A program made the translations under genes and the position numbers. The notes below the pieces were generated by a model that was not told where the DNA came from, ran no database searches, and worked only from the letters and a program-made list of their open reading frames with translations. A stretch of DNA of 64,000 nt. Source: a bacterium (GTDB taxonomy: Bacteria > Bacillota > Bacilli > Lactobacillales > Streptococcaceae). Position 1 is the stretch's first letter, and each line of letters starts with the position of its first letter. The DNA is taken from assembly GCA_905221145.1 (NCBI GenBank), contig CAJNCA010000004.1, positions 1-64,000 of the forward strand, read 5' to 3'. Positions 17,101-26,711 of this stretch are shown here, piece by piece.

Positions 17101-17730
17101 ATGAAAATCCATAAAACTGTAAATCCTGTTGCCTATGAAAATACCTATTATCTAGAAGGTGAAAAGCACCTCATCGTTGTCGATCCTGGTAGCCATTGGG
17201 AAGCCATTCGTCAGACCATAGAGAAGATCAACAAACCAATCTGCGCCATTCTATTGACACACGCCCATTATGACCATATCATGAGCCTGGACTTGGTTCG
17301 TGAGACTTTTAGCAACCCTCCTGTCTATATCGCGGAGAGCGAAGCCAGCTGGCTCTACACTCCTGTCGATAATCTCTCTGGTCTCCCTCGTCACGATGAT
17401 ATGGCAGATGTGGTCGCAAAACCTGCAGAACACACCTTTGTCTTTCATGAGGAATATCAATTGGAGGAATTTCGTTTCACAGTCCTACCTACCCCAGGTC
17501 ACTCTATCGGTGGTGTTTCTATCGTCTTTCCTGATGCTCACCTAGTCTTGACAGGTGATGCTCTTTTCCGAGAAACCATCGGACGGACCGACCTTCCAAC
17601 TGGTAGTATGGAGCAACTCCTTCACAGTATCCAGACCCAACTTTTCACTCTACCAAACTACGATGTCTATCCAGGACATGGTCCAGCTACTACTATTGCT
17701 CATGAAAAGACCTTCAATCCCTTTTTCTAG
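17101..17730 (+). CDS. Metallo-beta-lactamase-fold hydrolase (glyoxalase II-like)
   Basis: 209 residues from the ATG at 17101, chosen for GGAG 7-8 bp upstream and the homologous beginning MKIHKTVNP. Zinc-binding motifs of the fold are in order: THAHYDH, TPGHSIGG, TGDALF and YPGHGPAT. The TGDALFRETIGRTDLP segment is typical of the YcbL/glyoxalase II-like subgroup, so a thioester such as S-lactoylglutathione is a possible substrate. This is inferred only. Cytoplasmic. It lies between the amidase and pepO. Confidence 0.88.
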   Translation: MKIHKTVNPVAYENTYYLEGEKHLIVVDPGSHWEAIRQTIEKINKPICAILLTHAHYDHIMSLDLVRETFSNPPVYIAESEASWLYTPVDNLSGLPRHDDMADVVAKPAEHTFVFHEEYQLEEFRFTVLPTPGHSIGGVSIVFPDAHLVLTGDALFRETIGRTDLPTGSMEQLLHSIQTQLFTLPNYDVYPGHGPATTIAHEKTFNPFF

Positions 17731-17790
17731 TAAGATAATGATAATGACTATCGCAATTTAAATAAACTATTCAGCAAGTCTTTCCACTAT

Positions 17791-17836
17791 AAAAGGCATC
17801 ATATCAAGGTTTTCACACCTGACAGGATGCCTTTTT
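17791..17836. terminator. Bidirectional terminator between convergent genes
   Basis: AAAAGGCATC (17791-17800) pairs with GGATGCCTTTTT (17825-17836), with a smaller internal hairpin. It separates the hydrolase gene from pepO. Confidence 0.85.
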
Positions 17837-17857
17837 CTGATGACTAGATTTTTTGCA

Positions 17858-19750
17858 TTACCATATAATCACGCGCTCTTCTGGTGAACGCCACATACCG
17901 TCGCCTTCTTTGATATCATAGGTTGTAAAGAAATCATCGAAGTTTGGTACTTGTACATTAACACGGAGCTTGGCTGGCGCGTGCACATCCACGCTAGCCA
18001 AGAGTTTCATATATTCTGGACGACCTTTCATGCGCCAGATGCGACCGAAGTTATGGAAGAACTCTTCTGCTGAGAAGTCTGGTTCTCTCTTGGCTGCTTC
18101 AAGCGCTGCAGCAATTCCTCCTAAGTCAGCTACGTTTTCTGACACCGTCAATTTACCGTTGATGGTTGCACCATAAGAATCCTGTCCATCAAACTGATCG
18201 ATAACTTTTTGTGTTTTCTCCTTGAAGGCAGCGTAGTCACTCTCTGTCCACCAATCCTTGAGACTACCATTTTCATCAAAGGAAGCTCCATTAGTATCAA
18301 AGGCGTGGGAAATTTCATGGGCAATAACCGCCCCAATACCACCGAAGTTAGCAGAAGATGACTGATGCAAGTCATAGAAAGGTGCCTGTAAAATAGCCGC
18401 TGGGAAGACAATCAGGTTCTTCTGTGGATTGTAGTAGGCGTTGACCATATGAGCAGGCATGCCCCACTCCTTGTAGTCTACAGGCTGGTTCCACTTGCTC
18501 CAACTGTGCTTGATTTCCACACGTGCAAAAGCTAGAGCGTTATCAAAAAGACTAGCAGTCTCATCCACTACCTTGTCCTTGTAGCGTTCTGGCAATTCTT
18601 CTGGGTAACCAATATAAGGCTTGATGACATTGAGTTTGACGATGGCCTTGTCACGAGTTTCTGGAGTCAGCCAGTCATTCTTGGCCAAGCGTTCCTTATA
18701 GACATCAATCATGGTTGCCACTTTTTTCTCCACATCTGCCTTGGCTTCTGGAGAAAATTTTTCATGGGCATACCAGAGACCCAAGGCTTGTTTGAATGGA
18801 CTTTGTGCTAACTGGTAGGCTGCCTTAACCTTGTCTTTGGCTTCTGGAACTCCAGAAAGCGCACGACTGTAGGCACCTGACAAGACACGGATTTCTTCCG
18901 TTAAATAGCTGGTTGAAAGATTGACAACACTCAAAATCAAGGTTGCCTTAAGGAGAGGCCAGGCTTCTTCACTATAGAATTGCTCTGCTGCTTGCCAGAA
19001 ACGTTCCTCGTCTACAATAACCTTGTCTGGCACTTGTCCAAGAACTGCTTGGAAGAAGTCATCCAAAGGTAGAGCAGGCGCGAATTTCTTGAAATTTTCA
19101 TAAGAATATGGATGGTAGAGTTTAGCATATTCTGAACTTTCTTCATTAGAAAGCACTACTGCCGCGATTCGACGGTCCAATTCTAGTCTTTTCTCAAGCA
19201 AGTCTTCAATTTCTTCATCAGAGAAATCATAATCCTTGAGGAGATTGGCGCTAGATTCTTTCCACAAAGTCAATAGCTCCTCGCGCTGAGGATGATCTTC
19301 AGCATAGTAGGTCGTATCTGGCAAAATCGTGCTTGGAGCACTAGCCCATAAAACGTTGATTCTGGCATCCATAAAGTCTGGCGATACACCAAAAGGAAGG
19401 AAGTTAGGTTTTCCAGCAAGCTCAAACTCTGCTAGTTTGGCAGTGAAATCTGCAAAAGTCTCCAATTCTTGGAACTCTTTAAGAAGAGGCAAAACAGGTG
19501 CGATACCGTCAGCTTCTCTCTTGTCAAAATCACGAACTAGGCGGTGGTATTTGACAAAGTTTGCCAAGATAGTATCCTCAGGCACCTCTTCACCTGCCAA
19601 CCACTTGTCTGTTGTCGCCAGCATCAGGTCTTCAATTTCCTGGTCTAAATCAACAAATCCTCCCGTTTGAGACTTATCTGCTGGGATTTCAGCTGTCTTC
19701 TGCCATTCCCCATTGATTGCATCATAAAAATCGTCTTGATAACGTGTCAT
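17858..19750 (-). CDS. pepO: PepO, M13-family (neprilysin-like) zinc endopeptidase
   Basis: 630 residues from the ATG at 19748-19750, matching the pneumococcal length. The start MTRYQDDFYDAINGEW is the conserved M13 opening. The catalytic motif is HEISH within VIAHEISHAFDTNG, and the third zinc ligand Glu is in ENVADLGG. The C-terminus RVIIW fits the family's terminal Trp. There is no signal peptide. In pneumococcus PepO is nevertheless found on the surface, where it binds plasminogen and fibronectin. It probably degrades peptides of up to about 30 residues. Divergent from psaBCA across a 177-bp gap. Confidence 0.95.
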   Translation of the reverse strand: MTRYQDDFYDAINGEWQKTAEIPADKSQTGGFVDLDQEIEDLMLATTDKWLAGEEVPEDTILANFVKYHRLVRDFDKREADGIAPVLPLLKEFQELETFADFTAKLAEFELAGKPNFLPFGVSPDFMDARINVLWASAPSTILPDTTYYAEDHPQREELLTLWKESSANLLKDYDFSDEEIEDLLEKRLELDRRIAAVVLSNEESSEYAKLYHPYSYENFKKFAPALPLDDFFQAVLGQVPDKVIVDEERFWQAAEQFYSEEAWPLLKATLILSVVNLSTSYLTEEIRVLSGAYSRALSGVPEAKDKVKAAYQLAQSPFKQALGLWYAHEKFSPEAKADVEKKVATMIDVYKERLAKNDWLTPETRDKAIVKLNVIKPYIGYPEELPERYKDKVVDETASLFDNALAFARVEIKHSWSKWNQPVDYKEWGMPAHMVNAYYNPQKNLIVFPAAILQAPFYDLHQSSSANFGGIGAVIAHEISHAFDTNGASFDENGSLKDWWTESDYAAFKEKTQKVIDQFDGQDSYGATINGKLTVSENVADLGGIAAALEAAKREPDFSAEEFFHNFGRIWRMKGRPEYMKLLASVDVHAPAKLRVNVQVPNFDDFFTTYDIKEGDGMWRSPEERVIIW

Positions 19751-19864
19751 CTTGTTCTCGCTTTCATTTGTACTTGTTTTTAGCTTAACAAAAAATACCT
19801 TGGAATGCAATTAAAAATGAACTGATATTTTCTATTGTTTTTCAGTTATTATTTTAATTTTTTC

Positions 19865-19903
19865 AAAAATTAACTTGACTTAATTTTTTTTTTAAGGTAT
19901 ATT
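19865..19903 (+). promoter_or_regulatory. psaBCA promoter with PsaR operator
   Basis: TTGACT (19875-19880), a 17-bp spacer and TATATT (19898-19903). The palindrome AAATTAA-CTTGAC-TTAATTT (19867-19886) covers the -35 exactly. This matches the PsaR box I remember from the pneumococcal psa promoter. It is the expected position for Mn-dependent repression. Confidence 0.85.
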
Positions 19904-19927
19904 AAGAGACAGGAGGAATACAACTGT

Positions 19928-20650
19928 ATGATACGTATCGAAAACCTCAGTGTCTCCTACAAAGAAACGTTGGCACTTAAGGATATTTCACTAGTGCTCC
20001 ATGGACCAACAATTACCGGTATCATTGGTCCAAACGGTGCTGGGAAATCAACATTATTAAAAGGGATGCTGGGAATTATCCCACATCAAGGTCAGGCATT
20101 TCTCGATGACAAGGAAGTGAAAAAATCCTTACATCGAATCGCTTATGTCGAACAAAAAATCAATATCGACTACAACTTTCCCATCAAGGTCAAGGAATGT
20201 GTCTCGCTAGGACTTTTTCCCTCTATCCCTCTCTTTCGAAGTTTAAATGCTAAACATTGGAAGAAAGTGCAAGAGGCCCTTGAAATCGTAGGCCTAGCTG
20301 ACTACGCTGAACGTCAAATCAGTCAATTGTCTGGAGGTCAGTTCCAGCGGGTCTTGATTGCCAGATGTTTGGTGCAGGAAGCTGACTATATCCTCTTGGA
20401 TGAACCCTTTGTTGGGATTGACTCTGTCAGTGAGGAAATCATCATGAATACGCTGAGAGATCTGAAAAAAGCTGGTAAGACGGTTCTCATCGTCCACCAC
20501 GACCTCAGCAAGGTTCCCCACTACTTCGATCAAGTCTTGCTTGTCAATCGAGAAGTGATTGCCTTTGGTCCAACCAAAGAAACCTTTACCGAAGCCAATC
20601 TCAAAGAAGCATACGGTAATCGACTCTTTTTCAATGGAGGTGACCTATGA
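19928..20650 (+). CDS. psaB: Manganese ABC transporter ATPase
   Basis: A 240-residue ABC ATPase with Walker [10 protein letters not shown], signature LSGGQFQRV, Walker B YILLDEP and switch His in IVHHD. It powers Mn(II) uptake with PsaC and PsaA. It follows the PsaR-controlled promoter with an AGGAGG site and overlaps psaC by 4 bp, so it is translationally coupled. Confidence 0.96.
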   Translation: MIRIENLSVSYKETLALKDISLVLHGPTITGIIGPNGAGKSTLLKGMLGIIPHQGQAFLDDKEVKKSLHRIAYVEQKINIDYNFPIKVKECVSLGLFPSIPLFRSLNAKHWKKVQEALEIVGLADYAERQISQLSGGQFQRVLIARCLVQEADYILLDEPFVGIDSVSEEIIMNTLRDLKKAGKTVLIVHHDLSKVPHYFDQVLLVNREVIAFGPTKETFTEANLKEAYGNRLFFNGGDL

Positions 20651-21495
20651 TTGCAGAATTTATCGATGGATTACAAAAATTCCATTTCTTACAAAATGCC
20701 TTGATAACAGCCATTGTCATCGGGGTCGTAGCTGGAGCTGTGGGATGTTTCATCATCCTACGCGGGATGTCACTCATGGGAGATGCCATTTCACATGCTG
20801 TCTTGCCAGGTGTAGCCCTCTCCTTTATCTTGGGCCTTGACTTCTTCATCGGAGCCATTGTCTTTGGATTGCTAGCTGCCATCATCATTACCTACATCAA
20901 GGGGAACTCGATTATCAAAAGCGATACCGCCATCGGCATTACCTTTTCTTCTTTCTTAGCCCTCGGTATCATCTTGATTAGTGTCGCTAAAAGTTCAACT
21001 GACCTCTTCCATATCCTTTTTGGTAATATTCTTGCTGTTCAGGATACAGATATGTTTATTACTATGGGTGTAGGAGCAGCCATTCTCTTGTTGATCTGGA
21101 TTTTCTTCAAGCAGCTCTTGATAACATCCTTTGATGAACTCTTGGCTAAAGCCATGGGAATGCCTGTCAATTTCTATCACTACTTACTCATGGTACTCCT
21201 AACTCTCGTGTCTGTTACAGCCATGCAAAGTGTCGGAACTATCCTGATTGTAGCCATGCTGATTACACCAGCTGCAACTGCTTATCTATATGCTAATAGC
21301 CTGAAAAGTATGATTTTCCTTTCCTCAACCTTTGGAGCTACAGCTTCAGTTTTGGGGCTCTTTATCGGCTATAGCTTTAACGTTGCGGCAGGTTCTAGTA
21401 TCGTGCTTACAGCTGCTAGTTTCTTTCTCATTAGCTTCTTTATCGCTCCAAAACAACGATATTTGAAACTGAAAAATAAACATTTGTTAAAATAA
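20647..21495 (+). CDS. psaC: Manganese ABC transporter permease
   Basis: A 282-residue membrane protein of the ABC-3 (ZnuB/MntB) family with about eight or nine spans. Typical elements are the [20 protein letters not shown] segment near the N-terminus and the conserved TPAATAYL in the second half. It forms the Mn(II) channel of PsaBCA. It overlaps psaB by ATGA-type coupling and is followed by a small hairpin before psaA. Confidence 0.96.
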   Translation: MIAEFIDGLQKFHFLQNALITAIVIGVVAGAVGCFIILRGMSLMGDAISHAVLPGVALSFILGLDFFIGAIVFGLLAAIIITYIKGNSIIKSDTAIGITFSSFLALGIILISVAKSSTDLFHILFGNILAVQDTDMFITMGVGAAILLLIWIFFKQLLITSFDELLAKAMGMPVNFYHYLLMVLLTLVSVTAMQSVGTILIVAMLITPAATAYLYANSLKSMIFLSSTFGATASVLGLFIGYSFNVAAGSSIVLTAASFFLISFFIAPKQRYLKLKNKHLLK

Positions 21496-21509
21496 GGGGC
21501 AAAACCCCA
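21496..21509 (+). other. Small intercistronic hairpin between psaC and psaA
   Basis: GGGG-CAAAA-CCCC lies directly after the psaC stop and before the psaA ribosome site GGAGG. There is no T run, so it is not a terminator. It could protect or demarcate the psaA message. Confidence 0.5.
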
Positions 21510-21526
21510 ATAAATTGGAGGATCTA

Positions 21527-22456
21527 ATGAAAAAATTAGGTACATTACTCGTTCTCTTTCTTTCCGTCATCGCTCTTGTAGCATGTGCTAGTGGAAAAAA
21601 AGATGCAGCTTCTGGTCAAAAGCTAAAAGTTGTTGCTACAAACTCAATCATCGCTGATATTACTAAAAATATTGCTGGTGACAAGATTGATCTTCACAGT
21701 ATCGTTCCTGTTGGTCAAGACCCACACGAATACGAACCACTTCCTGAAGACGTTAAGAAAACTTCTCAAGCTGATTTGATTTTCTATAACGGGATCAACC
21801 TTGAAACAGGTGGCAATGCTTGGTTTACAAAATTGGTAGAAAATGCCAAGAAAACTGAAAACAAAGACTACTTTGCAGTCAGCGAAGGTGTTGATGTTAT
21901 CTACCTTGAAGGCCAAAACGAAAAAGGCAAAGAAGACCCACACGCTTGGCTTAACCTTGAAAACGGTATGATCTTTGCTAAAAATATCGCCAAACAATTG
22001 AGCGCGAAAGACCCTAGCAATAAGGAATTCTACGAAAAAAATCTCAAAGAATATACTGATAAGCTAGACAAACTTGACAAGGAAGCTAAAGAGAAATTTA
22101 ACAACATCCCTGCTGAGAAAAAACTCATCGTAACCAGCGAAGGATGCTTCAAATACTTCTCTAAAGCTTACGGTGTCCCAAGTGCCTACATCTGGGAAAT
22201 CAACACTGAAGAAGAAGGAACACCTGACCAAATCAAGACCTTGGTTGAAAAACTTCGCCAAACAAAAACTCCTTCACTCTTTGTAGAATCAAGCGTGGAT
22301 GACCGTCCAATGAAAACTGTTTCTCAAGACACAAACATCCCAATCTACGCACAAATCTTTACTGACTCTATCGCAGAACAAGGTAAAGAAGGCGACAGCT
22401 ACTACAACATGATGAAATACAACCTTGATAAGATTGCTGAAGGATTGTCAAAATAA
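21527..22456 (+). CDS. psaA: Manganese-binding lipoprotein adhesin
   Basis: 309 residues from the ATG at 21527, which has GGAGG at good spacing. The first in-frame ATG at 21515 overlaps that site. Lipoprotein signal with lipobox LVAC. It is a cluster A-I binding protein. The four Mn ligands known for PsaA are recognisable: His in DPHEYEP, His in DPHAWLN, Glu in TSEGCFKYF and Asp in IFTDSIAEQ. It delivers Mn(II) to PsaBC at the outer membrane face. It was first described as an adhesin. Confidence 0.97.
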   Translation: MKKLGTLLVLFLSVIALVACASGKKDAASGQKLKVVATNSIIADITKNIAGDKIDLHSIVPVGQDPHEYEPLPEDVKKTSQADLIFYNGINLETGGNAWFTKLVENAKKTENKDYFAVSEGVDVIYLEGQNEKGKEDPHAWLNLENGMIFAKNIAKQLSAKDPSNKEFYEKNLKEYTDKLDKLDKEAKEKFNNIPAEKKLIVTSEGCFKYFSKAYGVPSAYIWEINTEEEGTPDQIKTLVEKLRQTKTPSLFVESSVDDRPMKTVSQDTNIPIYAQIFTDSIAEQGKEGDSYYNMMKYNLDKIAEGLSK

Positions 22457-22463
22457 GCCTCTG

Positions 22464-22498
22464 AAAAACGTCATTCTTTTCCGAATTGACGTTTTTTC
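22464..22498 (+). terminator. psa operon terminator
   Basis: AAAAACGTCA pairs with TGACGTTTTTT across a 13-nt loop. Read-through to tpx is possible, since tpx follows closely. Confidence 0.8.
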
Positions 22499-22523
22499 TA
22501 TGCCCACATTTCCAGTCAAATCA

Positions 22524-22553
22524 TTGGAAAATTCTGACTGTTTCAGCTAAAAT
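22524..22553 (+). promoter_or_regulatory. Possible tpx promoter
   Basis: TTGGAA, an 18-bp spacer and TAAAAT, ending 25 bp before the ATG. Confidence 0.45.
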
Positions 22554-22578
22554 GGAAGAAAAAAGATTGGAGTATCTT

Positions 22579-23070
22579 ATGGTAACTTTCCTCGGAAATC
22601 CTGTGAGCTTTACAGGTAAACAACTACAAGTCGGCGACAAGGCACTTGATTTTTCACTCACTACAACAGATCTTTCTAAAAAATCTCTATCTGATTTTGA
22701 TGGTAAGAAAAAAGTCTTGAGTGTCGTGCCTTCTATCGATACAGGTATCTGCTCAACTCAAACGCGTCGTTTTAATGAAGAACTGGCTGGACTGGACAAC
22801 ACAGTCGTCTTGACTGTTTCCATGGACCTACCCTTTGCCCAAAAACGTTGGTGTGGTGCTGAAGGCATTGAAAATGCCATCATGCTCTCAGACTATTTCG
22901 ACCATTCCTTTGGACGTGACTATGCCCTCTTAATCAATGAATGGCACCTATTGGCACGCGCAGTCTTTGTCCTTGATACTGACAATACTATTCGCTACGT
23001 TGAATACGTAGACAATATCAACTCAGAACCAAACTTCGAAGCCGCAATTGCAGCTGCTAAAACCCTATAG
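22579..23070 (+). CDS. tpx: Thiol peroxidase (PsaD/TpxD)
   Basis: 163 residues from the ATG at 22579 (ATTGGAG upstream). The longer frame has no good ribosome site. It is an atypical 2-Cys peroxiredoxin. The peroxidatic Cys58 is in [12 protein letters not shown] and the resolving Cys92 is in [10 protein letters not shown]. It detoxifies H2O2 and organic peroxides in the cytoplasm, using thioredoxin as reductant. Its location behind psaBCA fits the link between manganese and peroxide defence in H2O2-producing streptococci. Confidence 0.95.
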   Translation: MVTFLGNPVSFTGKQLQVGDKALDFSLTTTDLSKKSLSDFDGKKKVLSVVPSIDTGICSTQTRRFNEELAGLDNTVVLTVSMDLPFAQKRWCGAEGIENAIMLSDYFDHSFGRDYALLINEWHLLARAVFVLDTDNTIRYVEYVDNINSEPNFEAAIAAAKTL

Positions 23071-23127
23071 CAAAAATCCTCTGTCACAAAGAGTTCACCA
23101 TGCTCTCTTTGAAACGGAGGATTTTTG
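23071..23127 (+). terminator. tpx terminator
   Basis: CAAAAATCCTC (23071-23081) pairs with GAGGATTTTTG (23117-23127), enclosing a second stem CAAAGAG/CTCTTTG. Confidence 0.85.
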
Positions 23128-23169
23128 TTTACGAGTAAATATAAGTTCAATCAGATAAAAACAATCGCC

Positions 23170-25878
23170 TTACTCTACAGATTTCAAGGCTTCTAACATA
23201 TCAACCTTTCTCAGATGATGATTGACAAAGAAACCAAGTAGGGTCAAAATGGTGCTTACTGCTGCCACTGGGATTACATAGACCTCCCAGCCTATCTGCG
23301 GATAAAAGAGAATAGTCGCAGGCGAAATCATTTGAATCAAAAATTGGTGTAAATAGAAACCAGCTACCAGACCAAGTACGATTCCCACAAGGGACAGCAC
23401 AATCGTCTCACGATAAATGTAGAGGGTGACTTCTTTATTATGAAAGCCGAGAACCTTGATAGTGGAGAGTTCACGGATTCTTTCAGCCACGTTGATATTG
23501 GTCAAATTATAGAGGATAACAATAGCCAACAGAACCGATACGATGACCAAGATGGTCATGGTCTGATTGAGTGAACTAGCGACGGAGTCAAAGAGTCGAA
23601 TGGCTGAAGCATTCTGGACGACGCTAGACACCGCAGCTTGATTCATAAGCAAGCCTGCCTGCCTTTCGATACTAGGCGCACTAGTATCCTTTAGCGTAAC
23701 CAGATAAGTGTTGGCTTGGGGTAGCTGTCCATAAAGTTGCTCATAATTAGCTTGGTTCATATAAATAAAATGACCAACGTAGTTCTCAGCAATGGCAGCA
23801 ACCTTTAGCTCCTTACCTTCAATTTCTAAAGTCTGTCCAACCTTGACACCTGCCAACTGGGCAAGTTTAGCTGTAATAACGACTCCATCTTTTAATGTCA
23901 GCTCCTGCTGATGATTTTGCAGATGGATAAAGGGTGTCAAATCCTCCTTCTCTGTCATCATAAGGGTAATGGTCTGAAGACCAGCCTTGCCTTTGAAATC
24001 CTTGTCTAGCGTCTTAGAATAAATTTTCTGGTAGGCTTGGATATCTTGACCTTTTAACACTTCTTCTAACTCTACCTTGTCTTGATTGGTCGCACTAGAA
24101 TTTTCAGAGACAATCATCTGATACTGTTGGATTTGTTGAAACTGTCTAGACGGAACTCCTGCTACAGAGGATTGGATTCCCAAGCCTGCAAAGAGCAGAG
24201 CGACTGAACCAGCCACACCAAAGATTGTCATCAACATTCGCTGTTTATAACGAAAGATATTGCGGGCTGTTACCTTATGGGTAAAACTGAGACGACGCCA
24301 GATAAAACCGATGCGCTTCAGTAAGATTTTAGCTCCTTTGACAGGTGGTTTAGGCAGTAAAAGTTGGGCTGCTTCATCATGAAGTTCCCTCCGAGCCACC
24401 AGGTAGGCTGGTAACACACTCGCTAACCAACTCAAAACAAGAGCTAGCATACTATAGCTCCAATAGAACTGAATCTGGGTTTCTCCCACCACCATATCTT
24501 TTGTAATAACACTTGAAATCACATTGGCTAGCAAATAATGGCCAAGTATACTACCTAGAGCCGTTCCGACCGTCCCAGCAACTAGACCGTAAAGGAGAAA
24601 CTTGGCGATAATATCCTTGCTACGATAGCCCAAAGCCTTAAAAATCCCTGCATGAGTTCGCTCCTCATCCACAAAGCGAGTCATGGTTGTAAAGGTCACC
24701 ATAGCTGCTACGGCATAAAGCACTACAGGAAAGATATTGCCCACTGCCCGAATACTGGCTGAAGCATTGCTGTACATGAGGTAGCCCTGACTACCTGGCA
24801 TGGTTTGACGATTATAGACTTGATACTTGGGCTCAGCCAAATCATCCAAAACTTTCTGATGTTTTTCTAATTTTTCCTTTTCTTGGGCTAGATTTTGTTC
24901 AGCTTGCTTTAGTTTATCTTCTTCCTTGTCCAATTCCTGCTTGGCTTGGGTAAATTGAGCACTGGCCTGCTCTCTCTGAGCTTGAGGTAGCAAGGATAAT
25001 TGACTTTCCTGAGCCTGTAAGCGAGCTTGAGCAGTTGCTAAACGACTCTTGCCTTCCTGTAAATTAGTCTCAGCCTTATCAAGGGTCTCTTGCCCTTTAT
25101 CGAGAGATTCTTGCCCTTCTTTTTTCAAGAGTTGCAGACGTGCCTTGCCATTATCTGATAAAGCTTGTTCAAGGTCTTCCTGATGTTGCTTGGATTTTTC
25201 TTCATAAGCTACTGAAAAGGCATTTAAGCCAGCTAAATCTTGATATTTCAAACGAGCTATATTGTAGACTTTCTGATCAAACTGGCTAGGCAAAATCACC
25301 CCGTAGGCTGTCAGAGTCCCACTTCCACTTCCTGCATAGCCCATATCTCGCTGAGAGAGGATTTCAGCCGAATCCACAAAACCAGTAATGGTATATGTAT
25401 GATTTTTTAAAGAGGAATGACTGCCTTCTTTTTCTTTAAAACTAATCTCCTGTCCCACGCTATATTGACTCTGCAGATGACTTGCCAAAGCAATTTCCTG
25501 GTCTGACTGCGGAAGTCGTCCCTCTCTTAGCTGAAAGGTTGAAATTCGCTCTGGTTTGGAATACAGCCGAATGGCATCCTGACCATTATCCATAGTCACA
25601 TCTGTCAAGTAGCCAAACTCGACCTCTGCGCCCTCTGTCTGTTCTAGTTCTTTTTGATCTGCTTGATCCAAGCCATAGTTAGACATGACTGCCAAATCCA
25701 AGGTTTTAGTAGTTGTTAAATAAGCATTGGCAGTCTCTTCCATATTGGGACTAGTCACTTTGAGACCTACTAAGGCTAGAGATCCCAACATCATCAGGGT
25801 CAAGATGGATAAAAAACGCCCCTTGGAGCCTGTGAAGGACTGAATTAAGTCCTTCCAATAAGTTTTTCGCTTGATCAT
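23170..25878 (-). CDS. FtsX/MacB-type ABC transporter permease
   Basis: About 902 residues from the ATG at 25876-25878, preceded by TTTGGAG. The upstream frame extension lacks a site. One N-terminal span is followed by a large extracellular region that includes a Glu/Gln/Lys-rich coiled coil (about residues 225-345). Then come three spans of a first FtsX domain, a second extracellular domain, and a second FtsX domain at the C-terminus. Transporters of this kind act on the envelope or on peptides rather than importing solutes. It starts 1 bp after the ATPase stop, forming an ATPase-permease pair. Substrate unknown. Confidence 0.88.
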   Translation of the reverse strand: MIKRKTYWKDLIQSFTGSKGRFLSILTLMMLGSLALVGLKVTSPNMEETANAYLTTTKTLDLAVMSNYGLDQADQKELEQTEGAEVEFGYLTDVTMDNGQDAIRLYSKPERISTFQLREGRLPQSDQEIALASHLQSQYSVGQEISFKEKEGSHSSLKNHTYTITGFVDSAEILSQRDMGYAGSGSGTLTAYGVILPSQFDQKVYNIARLKYQDLAGLNAFSVAYEEKSKQHQEDLEQALSDNGKARLQLLKKEGQESLDKGQETLDKAETNLQEGKSRLATAQARLQAQESQLSLLPQAQREQASAQFTQAKQELDKEEDKLKQAEQNLAQEKEKLEKHQKVLDDLAEPKYQVYNRQTMPGSQGYLMYSNASASIRAVGNIFPVVLYAVAAMVTFTTMTRFVDEERTHAGIFKALGYRSKDIIAKFLLYGLVAGTVGTALGSILGHYLLANVISSVITKDMVVGETQIQFYWSYSMLALVLSWLASVLPAYLVARRELHDEAAQLLLPKPPVKGAKILLKRIGFIWRRLSFTHKVTARNIFRYKQRMLMTIFGVAGSVALLFAGLGIQSSVAGVPSRQFQQIQQYQMIVSENSSATNQDKVELEEVLKGQDIQAYQKIYSKTLDKDFKGKAGLQTITLMMTEKEDLTPFIHLQNHQQELTLKDGVVITAKLAQLAGVKVGQTLEIEGKELKVAAIAENYVGHFIYMNQANYEQLYGQLPQANTYLVTLKDTSAPSIERQAGLLMNQAAVSSVVQNASAIRLFDSVASSLNQTMTILVIVSVLLAIVILYNLTNINVAERIRELSTIKVLGFHNKEVTLYIYRETIVLSLVGIVLGLVAGFYLHQFLIQMISPATILFYPQIGWEVYVIPVAAVSTILTLLGFFVNHHLRKVDMLEALKSVE

Positions 25879-25879
25879 G

Positions 25880-26581
25880 CTAGTACTCCAAACTGTCAAT
25901 ATCCTGAGGATGCTGATTGATCACCACATCCTTGACACTGGCATCATGCATATAAATCACGCGATCAGCAATGGGCGCCAAAGCTCCATTATGAGTCACG
26001 ATGATCACCGTCGTTCCCTTTTGACGAGACATATCTTGGAGAATTTTCAAGACTTGCTTGCCCGTCTGATAATCCAAGGCACCAGTCGGTTCATCACAAA
26101 GGAGGATTTTAGGATTTTTGGCTACTGCGCGTGCAATGGAGACTCGCTGTTGCTCCCCTCCAGAAAGCTGGGCTGGGAAATTATTAAGACGATGAGTCAG
26201 ACCTACATCTGTCAAGACCTGCTCAGGATCCAAGGCATCCGTCACAATTTCAGAAGCCAATTCCACATTTTCCTTAGCTGTCAGATTAGATACTAGATTG
26301 TAAAACTGAAAAACAAAACCGACATCATTGCGGCGGTAATTGGTTCTCTGGTGGGAATTGTAGTCTGCAATATTGACCCCATCAATCCAGATTTCCCCCT
26401 CGTCATTGGTGTCCATTCCCCCGAGAAGATTAAGAACTGTTGACTTGCCTGCACCTGATGCACCAAGGATAATCACCAGCTCCCCTTTTTCAATCTCAAA
26501 ATTCACATCACAATTGGCCACAATCTCCGTGTCCCCAACCTGATAACGCTTGTAACAGTGTTTCATCTCAATATAAGCCAT
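25880..26581 (-). CDS. ABC transporter ATPase (MacB/LolD type)
   Basis: 233 residues from the ATG at 26579-26581, which has GAGGG upstream; a GTG nine bases earlier is possible. Walker A is GASGAGKST, signature LSGGEQQRV and Walker B ILLCDEP, with switch His in IVTHN. The sequence has the [17 protein letters not shown] segment typical of LolD/MacB-type ATPases that drive FtsX permeases. It is co-transcribed with the permease. A consensus TATAAT and an operator-like palindrome lie upstream. Confidence 0.9.
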   Translation of the reverse strand: MAYIEMKHCYKRYQVGDTEIVANCDVNFEIEKGELVIILGASGAGKSTVLNLLGGMDTNDEGEIWIDGVNIADYNSHQRTNYRRNDVGFVFQFYNLVSNLTAKENVELASEIVTDALDPEQVLTDVGLTHRLNNFPAQLSGGEQQRVSIARAVAKNPKILLCDEPTGALDYQTGKQVLKILQDMSRQKGTTVIIVTHNGALAPIADRVIYMHDASVKDVVINQHPQDIDSLEY

Positions 26582-26620
26582 CAGACCCACCCTCTCTCAA
26601 ACAAATTACTTCCTACTACC

Positions 26621-26649
26621 ATTATAACGCTTTTTCAACTAGTTGGAAA
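26621..26649 (-). promoter_or_regulatory. Promoter of the FtsX-type ABC operon with palindrome in the spacer
   Basis: TATAAT on the minus strand (26621-26626). The -35 candidate TTTCCA lies at 26644-26649. The perfect palindrome CAACTAGTTG (26636-26645) lies between and overlaps the -35, a usual repressor position. The regulator is unknown. Confidence 0.5.
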
Positions 26650-26674
26650 CTGCTTACATTCTCAACCCCTTCAA

Positions 26675-26703
26675 AAAAGGCAGTCTCAAACCACTGCCTT
26701 TTA
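26675..26703. terminator. Terminator after the fucosidase gene
   Basis: AAAAGGCAGT pairs with ACTGCCTTTT across 8 nt. It lies downstream of the GH95 gene on the minus strand and upstream of the ABC operon promoter. Confidence 0.8.
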
Positions 26704-26711
26704 TCTTCTTC

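Noticed and set aside
25871..26296. Plus-strand open frame of 141 codons
   Set aside because: Antisense to the ABC ATPase gene; composition reflects the complementary codons.
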